Positions 58,928-64,000 of a DNA stretch of 64,000 nt are shown here, one piece after another. Made by a program: the position numbers and the translations under genes. The stretch's first letter is position 1, and each line of letters begins with the position of its first letter. Under the pieces are notes generated by a model. The model had not been told where the DNA came from, ran no database searches, and worked only from the letters and a program-made list of their open reading frames with translations. The DNA is from Ciona savignyi (taxonomy: Eukaryota; Chordata; Ascidiacea; Phlebobranchia; Cionidae): positions 428,300-492,299 of the forward strand of contig CH002657.1 of assembly GCA_000149265.1 (NCBI GenBank), written 5' to 3'.

Positions 58928-61900
58928 TCAAACACCCGATAATTTTGATGATGGTCGACTAACGTTCTCGTTTAGGAATTTCTTGTAGTCAAGTTTCCCA
59001 CTTAAATCCTTGTCATATTTCGATAAAACGTGATAAACTTCATCCTCGTCCAGAACGACTAGAAAAATATAAAAATATAAGTTCAGTAATATTTTACAAA
59101 TTTTGTTTGTACCCACCAGCCTATTTATCGATGCTATACTTTAAAGCAGGCATGGGCAACATATTTTTGTAGCCTAGGCTATATTTAACGAAATGTGGCG
59201 ATTTGTTTATGTTGGTGAAAAATGGTAATGCTAAAACCATATACCGTCTACACAAATTAAACTTTCGATAATATATGTTGTAAGTTATACTAATATTGAG
59301 ATTTTCAAAACATACGTTGATCTGACAATATTAGTTCCGCTAGAGAGCGCTATAGTTACATACCGTTACACAGCCTCAACACACTGCGGAATTCGGGTAG
59401 CGTTAACATTCCATCAGATGATACGTCCATCTTCTTGAACGCCCTTCTTAGCGTGCGCCAGTCACCGGCAAGCTTGTAAAACAAAATGGAGAGAATGAGA
59501 AACGGTCTTGTAAGATTGTAGTGGAGGTATTTTGATACCAGTATCAAATGACGCGCAAAACACAAGATTCGCGAGGCAATTTGACCCATCACTCCGCCAT
59601 GGCAAGAATTACGGGATTTAGTTTCGCGATCATTTCAACCAGAAACAATGTAACATTTAAAAAACGTGGACTTAAAACACATCTAGCAAATGGCTTAGGT
59701 TACTTTAGTTAGTAACATGTGCCTTTGATTTGTCTGTGTAATAAAAGTAAACAATTAATAAAAAAAAGGAATTAAAACACAACGTAAAAACGTGGTAGCG
59801 TTTGGTAAATACCATATTTCACATTTAATTAACGTTCTAGCTTCGATAACACAATTTACCTGCTGTTTGAGTTTTCCAGTTACTGCCTGCAACCCCTTGG
59901 TTGGTTTGCCCGTGGTCGCCGATCCAGGTAGCTCAGCTTGTGGATGGGTTAGTATGGTATGCATGTTGTTGCCTTCTTTCCATAACTGGCGTCGTTGAGC
60001 GAATGGACGCAGGAACTCCACGTAAGATACTCTGCATTGAAAATTGTACTGTGAATTGTACTGACTAAGGGGCCCAAGGCAAGGACATGCTTGACAAGTA
60101 TTTGAATGATAAGATTTAACCAAACTATTGATTGCTGAAAATTAGTTTACATATTTTCATAATTCACGCAATTCCTTTGGCAGATCTATTTTTAATCTGT
60201 TAGATTAAACATCCCTTTATTAAAAAGCACAACTTAAGCAAGGTACTTTTCAATTAGCCCCGTTACGCTGTAACACACGTATAGGCTTAAAAATGAACGT
60301 AACTCCGCTAACGAAGTAAAACACAATCAAGGTTTATTGCGCTAATGTTTATAGCGACGAATCTGACGGCTGTGTAGACTAATCGTTATCTATTAGAATT
60401 GAAAAAAAAACGATTTAAATTAAATTCGGTAGTTTTTGTATTTCCCAGGTTTACCTTCCATCTAACTGGGTTTCAAACTTGTTGCAGATTATCTCTGTCT
60501 CGTGATTAGTAAGATGAACACACAGTTCCATAAGAACATCACGGAACTCATCACGTGACACAAATCCCGTGTGATAAGGATCCATCTCCACAAATTCTCG
60601 CCGAAGGTCTTCCCACAGGTAATCAACCTGCGTGTCATAAAAATATTACCTAAACGACCGCATGAGCTAGGGCAACTTTTTAAGGAAAATATACAAAAAC
60701 TTCTGTTTGCTTATATTTTATTATTTTAGTTCACAGAAAATTTATAAGGATTACAAAACAAGCTACGTTAACCGAGGATAGCTAATGGGAGACAATCATA
60801 TTGCCCAAAAGACACCGCCCGTTCCGTATTTAAATAGATTATTTTCAGCGATACACTTTCATAGAAACAGCAGTTTTTTTTGAGCTAACCATTCGGCCAC
60901 GCGGCCTGACAGGTCTTTTGTCTTTACCTTTGCTCTCAGACTGTCCTCAAGCATATCTGCGGCACAGTTGAGTTTTCTCGATCTAATCATAAAATCATTG
61001 TCACCTCGTTGAGGGGGTGCAACCTTGGCATTCGGGAATGCTGCTGATCTGAAATACGTCATTTGCTTACCTTAAAACACGTCGAACCAACTAACCAAAC
61101 ATTATACTTACTTAAGTGAATATCCGTAATGCCTGACAAACTGCAAAAAACTAAAAGTTCGGTTTTTGTTGACAATAAATGTTTCCCACAACCGCCGTAT
61201 CTCGCCCCGTGTTACAGCAGGTACAATGTGCATTCTACAGGAAATGTTTTTTTAATAAGTTAAGTCGGATAAGAGAATATTGGAAAGGTTTTCATAATCT
61301 TGTTAGGATTTTAAAAGGCGTGTAATAAGAAAATTTTGGAGTTTAAGTAAATCCACATTAAAGCATTGTTTTACAAGCAATTATATTTGGAGTGCGTTTA
61401 TACTTACATGTTTATGCTTGATCTTAAGGTGATTTTTGCTATTACAACATTATTATTTTTTTTAAATCAATATCCATCATTATTTCAGGCATCTTCCACA
61501 TACAAATAACAAAAGTAGCCCTGTGTTAACGCTTACTTTGACAAAAGTTGAAACATCATTTCTTGGGTAAGCTTTCCTGAATTGTATTCGTCGAGTTGAC
61601 GGAATTCTCCTTCCAATTTTTCCATGTCATTCCGTACTAACACACGCAGTATATTATGCAGGTCATCCAAAGTTCTAAAAAACCGATTTATTTTATGCAC
61701 ACAATCATTATTAAACTTTTTATATAGAGTAAAAATATTATTAGGCTATGTAGTATTCATATTCGTTTTTAATAACGCCAAAACAACGCATACAAGGAAT
61801 ATGTTTTTACGAGTTTTCTTGCATAAAGTATTTTTTTCGTTTTTACAGCATTCCAAGATTTTATATCAAACAACATGGAGCTAACTCTACCTTTCTTTTG

Positions 61901-64000
61901 AATTCTCGACAGCTGTTGGAACGACCACCGCAGGAGCTTTTGAAACCACCGATTTCCCATCCCATAGACTTTTAGCACCTTGTCTGTTAGAAATCACGTA
62001 TGTTTTAATAAATATTTAAAAAAATCGGCTTTGTTTAAATTCGGATTTTTTCTAGCAAAAGGTATGTTAGCAAATATTGGTATTATAACTATAATAAAAA
62101 TACCAGTACCGATCGTCAAAGTCAAGTTTTATTTTTTTCTGTTCTAAAATAAAATAAAAACGAATAGTTAATTTTTTGACTTTTAAAGATCAGTTAAGGA
62201 CCACGGTCAATGACAACGGAAGTCTGGAATTCAATCTCCTTCTATATATTCTATAAGTTGTTTAGAGAACATTCTAGCCAGACAACCCATACTTGGTATC
62301 AAACTGTGCCATGAACTCAGGGTACTTAACAGCTCCGTCCTCGTTCAGCGGAACTTGTTCAACGAAGATTGAAAATTCATCATCGCTCATTTCTAACTGA
62401 AACCTATTACAACGGAATATATTTTGTAACAAAATCAATTGCAACCGAATAAAAAAAAGGATTTTTAATGGAGCTTAAATTATATCGGCTTTACACTTTA
62501 TACAATTGTAAGGACAACCAAAAAGTATAGACGTATATTTCCTATTATATCACCGTGATGCAAATACAAGTGGAGTTCCGTACTTTCAAGGCGAGTCTTT
62601 CTAACCTGCTTTCTATAGCTGCCCTGAACTCCTGTTGTGATATGACGTCTTCCTGGTGTTTGTCAATTTTGTGGAACATCCCGAGCAACGCCAAGAAGTC
62701 GGATTGAAACAACGTCATCATTTTTGACTCCACTGCGGTCACGGTTGACTTGGGGCTGATTGGACGTGGCTCCTTGTTGAACCTAGTAATAAAGAAGTTA
62801 AAAGATTTTTAAGATATTACAAATACTAAAACAAAAAACACCCTTGTTTGAAAACAATGGTAATTCTAGCAATAAAAATTAAAACCCGCATTCAGTATCT
62901 ACGTACAATCGATGAGATTTCTTTCTACTATTCTACAGAGATTTCTTCTTGACCTACCTGTGTTTTGGGTTCGACAGAATGTTATGCGCCATGCCGGAAG
63001 CGCTACGATCCTGGAATTTATTGAGGAAATCAACGTAAGAGATCTCCCCACGTTCCGGCAGTCCACTCCGCGCAAGGAACATGTTTAGAGATGATTCTTC
63101 TCGGAGAAACAGGTCAAATTGGGACAATACTTGACGGAAAACCTCACGAGAAACCTGCGAAATCACTTAATCTAAACAAAGTTGACATAAACACTAGTTT
63201 ACCCACCGGATTAATGGGTTCTACCAAATTGAAGGAACGTGTCTATCATATACAACACACTGCAATAGCTCCGATAACCTGACGATGGGCGCGAGGTGAT
63301 CTGACGATTGCCCGTGTGTTAACCCCCTTGGTTTTTCCATTCACGGGGATAAAGATGAATATCCTATCCTCCTATCTTATCCTTTAGTTTTATACAACAC
63401 AAAAAGTTTTTATTCTACATTTTGCACATTCTTGGTCGACGTTTGTTGATACCTTGTGAATGACTCACTATGAAATCGTCTAAATGAAAAATAAAGATAG
63501 GTAATTGACAGTCCCACCTTTCCCTTGTTTTCAGGATCGCCCTTTTTAAACTCTCTCCTCATTGACTTGAATCCTTCACGAAATTTGTCCTTCAGCCATT
63601 TCTCTATGTCTATGGAGGTTTGACGTTCAGCCTCGCTTTGCCTCACTGACCGACCGGTTGGAGCTAACAACAAACGAAATGGTTACATTACTTATTTTAA
63701 AGGGCTGGAGTAATATTTACTAGTAAGTACACCAAGCTAATCTTTATTTCTACGTAGTACAGCCGCTGCACAGTTCATCTAGATTTAGACTGAGTTGCCA
63801 TAGCTTACTTCCCCTACGGTTGGTTACAAATATATTGCCACCAACTTGCGAAAATATATAAATAATCCTTATAGGACAACACTCACGGGCAGAGTCGTAT
63901 GTGACAGCTTGCTGTTTCTTCATCCTGGGAATCGACCTCACGGTGGTAGCAGAGGGCGACTTCGAATCGCGAAACTCAATGCCAAGCTTCTTAAGAAGTG
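58928..64000 (-). CDS. EFCAB6: Multi-EF-hand protein, EFCAB6-like, C-terminal part (continues beyond the window)
   Basis: At least thirteen exons: 63887-64000 (partial), 63518-63663, 62958-63154, 62584-62782, 62293-62396, 61891-61983, 61537-61674, 61112-61234, 60928-61048, 60455-60627, 59860-60031, 59364-59472, 58928-59058. All phases agree and the stop is at 58,928-58,930, giving about 573 residues. The protein is a chain of EF-hand pairs, many degenerate. ISYVDFLNKFQDRS and VSYVEFLRPFAQRRQLWKEG are the FLxxF ends typical of EFCAB6 (DJBP). DVSSDGMLTLPE near the C-terminus is a full canonical calcium loop. DKDLSGKLDYKK lacks the final acidic residue. EFCAB6 is known mainly from testis and cilia-related settings and binds DJ-1; function here is not shown. 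Another repeated EF-hand protein is possible. An intron contains a truncated SINE. Confidence 0.7.
63186..63390 (+). mobile_element. 5'-truncated SINE (copy 4)
   Basis: It begins inside the body (CCGGATTAATGGGTTCTACC) and runs through ACAACACACTGCAATAGCTC, GGGCGCGAGGTGATCTGACG and ACCCCCTTGGTTTTTCCATT to a 3' end GAATATCCTATCCTCCTATC. The tRNA-like head is absent, as expected for 5'-truncated retrotransposition. It lies in an EFCAB6-like intron, in the opposite orientation to the gene. Confidence 0.85.

Noticed and set aside
61891-61978. Reading frame LKVYGMGNRWFQKLL on the minus strand
   Set aside because: Out of phase with both neighbouring exons; the exon is used in another frame (GAKSLWDGKSVVSKAP) from acceptor 61,983.
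62545-62640. Donor GTTAGA after GAAAGCAG in the EFCAB6-like gene
   Set aside because: It would put a stop in the next exon; the later donor GTACGG keeps phase and the EF-hand helix.
1-64000. CRISPR arrays, bacterial operons, riboswitches, rRNA genes
   Set aside because: The window is spliced metazoan DNA; no regularly spaced repeats or rRNA sequence were seen.

Overview
The window is nuclear DNA of an animal. It is AT-rich, its genes are split by many short GT-AG introns (mostly 0.2-1 kb), and every recognisable protein is a metazoan orthologue. Gene spacing of about 6 kb, short introns and deuterostome-type proteins (UVSSA, CIB1, FERRY3, EFCAB6) fit a compact chordate genome such as a solitary ascidian (Ciona-like). 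That assignment is inference. All exon models below were joined by eye from splice sites, reading phase and family homology; no transcript was available.

Layout: 1-4,011 has no supported gene and carries a hAT-like non-autonomous element (about 735-1,635). A single-exon seven-helix membrane protein lies at 4,012-4,982 (+) and is broken by a one-base shift in a run of seven A. Minus-strand genes follow: cathepsin C (6,262-10,364), an intronless CRAL-TRIO lipid-transfer protein (11,356-12,186), FERRY3/C12orf4 (14,122-20,625), intronless UVSSA (20,789-22,831) and CIB1 (23,466-25,541). CIB1 is head-to-head with cytosolic Xaa-Pro aminopeptidase XPNPEP1 (26,118-32,738, +). A BDH1-like dehydrogenase (34,175-36,894, +) converges on KIF3B (37,811-45,520, -). 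A short flavin monooxygenase (48,221-51,537, +) converges on prolyl 4-hydroxylase alpha (51,805-57,081, -). The 3' part of an EFCAB6-like multi-EF-hand gene (58,928 to beyond 64,000, -) closes the window.

The genes are mostly unrelated housekeeping or cell-biology genes and form no single pathway. FERRY3 and UVSSA sit in tandem only 163 bp apart. Mobile DNA is all non-autonomous: a tRNA-derived SINE family with a TATCC-type 3' end (three good copies and several fragments, mostly intronic), a piggyBac-type element inside a KIF3B intron, and two elements with long inverted repeats.

The two most interesting points are both reading-frame anomalies. The seven-helix gene continues in the -1 frame directly after an in-phase A_AAA_AAA heptamer. 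KIF3B has an in-frame UGA followed by a conserved 43-codon tail that ends in the family's typical C-terminus.
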